Source: Lachnospiraceae bacterium (GTDB lineage: Bacteria > Bacillota > Clostridia > Lachnospirales > Lachnospiraceae). From it: a stretch of 6,575 bases of DNA. Location: positions 1 through 6,575 of the forward strand of contig JAJPZP010000215.1 of NCBI GenBank assembly GCA_021204285.1, given 5' to 3'. Numbering within the stretch: the stretch's first letter is position 1; the number at the start of each line of letters is the position of its first letter. This document shows positions 6,474 through 6,575 of this stretch, one piece after another. A program made the position numbers and the translations under genes. The notes beneath the pieces were generated by a model. That model saw only the letters and a list, made by a program, of their open reading frames with translations, searched no databases and was not told where the DNA came from.

Positions 6474-6575
6474 CTAAAATCCTCCATAAATAAAATCCTG
6501 CGCGTCAAAACCGAATCCGTATGTACCATAGACCCAGATCCCAACAATTGCCAGAAGATAGACACTCCACCACAA
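6474..6575 (-). CDS. MBOAT-family O-acyltransferase (AlgI-like), last 33 codons only
   Basis: Read leftward from the right edge in frame, the bases encode LWWSVYLLAIVGIWVYGTYG and then FGFDAQDFIYGGF followed by TAG at 6476-6474. A final hydrophobic helix ending in this kind of aromatic tail (..DAQDFIYGGF) is typical of the C-terminus of AlgI-like membrane-bound O-acyltransferases of Clostridia. The rest of the gene lies beyond the window. The stop is separated by one base from the start of the SGNH gene, and the GGAGG of that gene is formed by the Gly-Gly codons of this one, so the two are almost certainly made together. MBOAT proteins pass an acyl group, often acetyl, to an extracytoplasmic partner. 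The call rests on a short tail plus the neighbour, hence moderate confidence. Confidence 0.75.
   Translation of the reverse strand: MWWSVYLLAIVGIWVYGTYGFGFDAQDFIYGGF

Noticed and set aside
6473..6565. GTG start at 6565 for the SGNH protein
   Set aside because: It would read through the MBOAT C-terminal codons out of frame; GGAGG at 6481-6485 points to the ATG at 6472, which is followed by a proper signal anchor.

Overview
The window looks like chromosome of a low-to-mid GC Firmicute, most likely a Clostridia/Lachnospiraceae-type gut anaerobe. This rests on strong GGAGG-type ribosome binding sites, the MBOAT plus SGNH acylation pair, the MoxR-type ATPase/DUF2201-VWA pair and the AEC transporter style. 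It is a judgement from protein character only; no database was searched.

Left part (1-3181, minus strand): a compact three-gene operon reading right to left. It holds a VWA-domain protein with a metallopeptidase-like N-terminus (1874-3181), a MoxR-like AAA+ ATPase (345-1865) and a YfcE-type metallophosphoesterase cut by the window edge (1-367). The ATPase ribosome binding site contains the stop codon of the VWA gene, and the phosphoesterase start lies inside the ATPase end, so the three are probably translationally coupled. ATPase plus VWA is the chaperone/adaptor arrangement known from MoxR and chelatase systems; the client is unknown.

Middle (3182-3573): a 392-bp gene-free region between divergent genes. 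It holds a perfect 14-bp inverted repeat just upstream of the VWA gene, a plausible rightward promoter, and a ~221-bp element bounded by perfect 10-bp inverted repeats and filled with three nested hairpins. That element is either a mobile/MITE-like repeat or a large structured leader RNA.

Right of centre (3574-4943, plus strand): a short DtxR/MntR-family metal-dependent repressor followed after 74 bp by an AEC-family membrane transporter.

Right end (4988-6575, minus strand, convergent with the transporter): the last 33 codons of an MBOAT O-acyltransferase, then one base later a membrane-anchored SGNH acyltransferase/esterase-like protein. The pair probably modifies an extracellular polymer. 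The SGNH protein carries a C-terminal region resembling the FAM3/ILEI (PANDER-like) fold with its two halves apparently in swapped order, the most unusual protein feature here.

No tRNA, rRNA, CRISPR array, transposase or convincing intrinsic terminator was seen.
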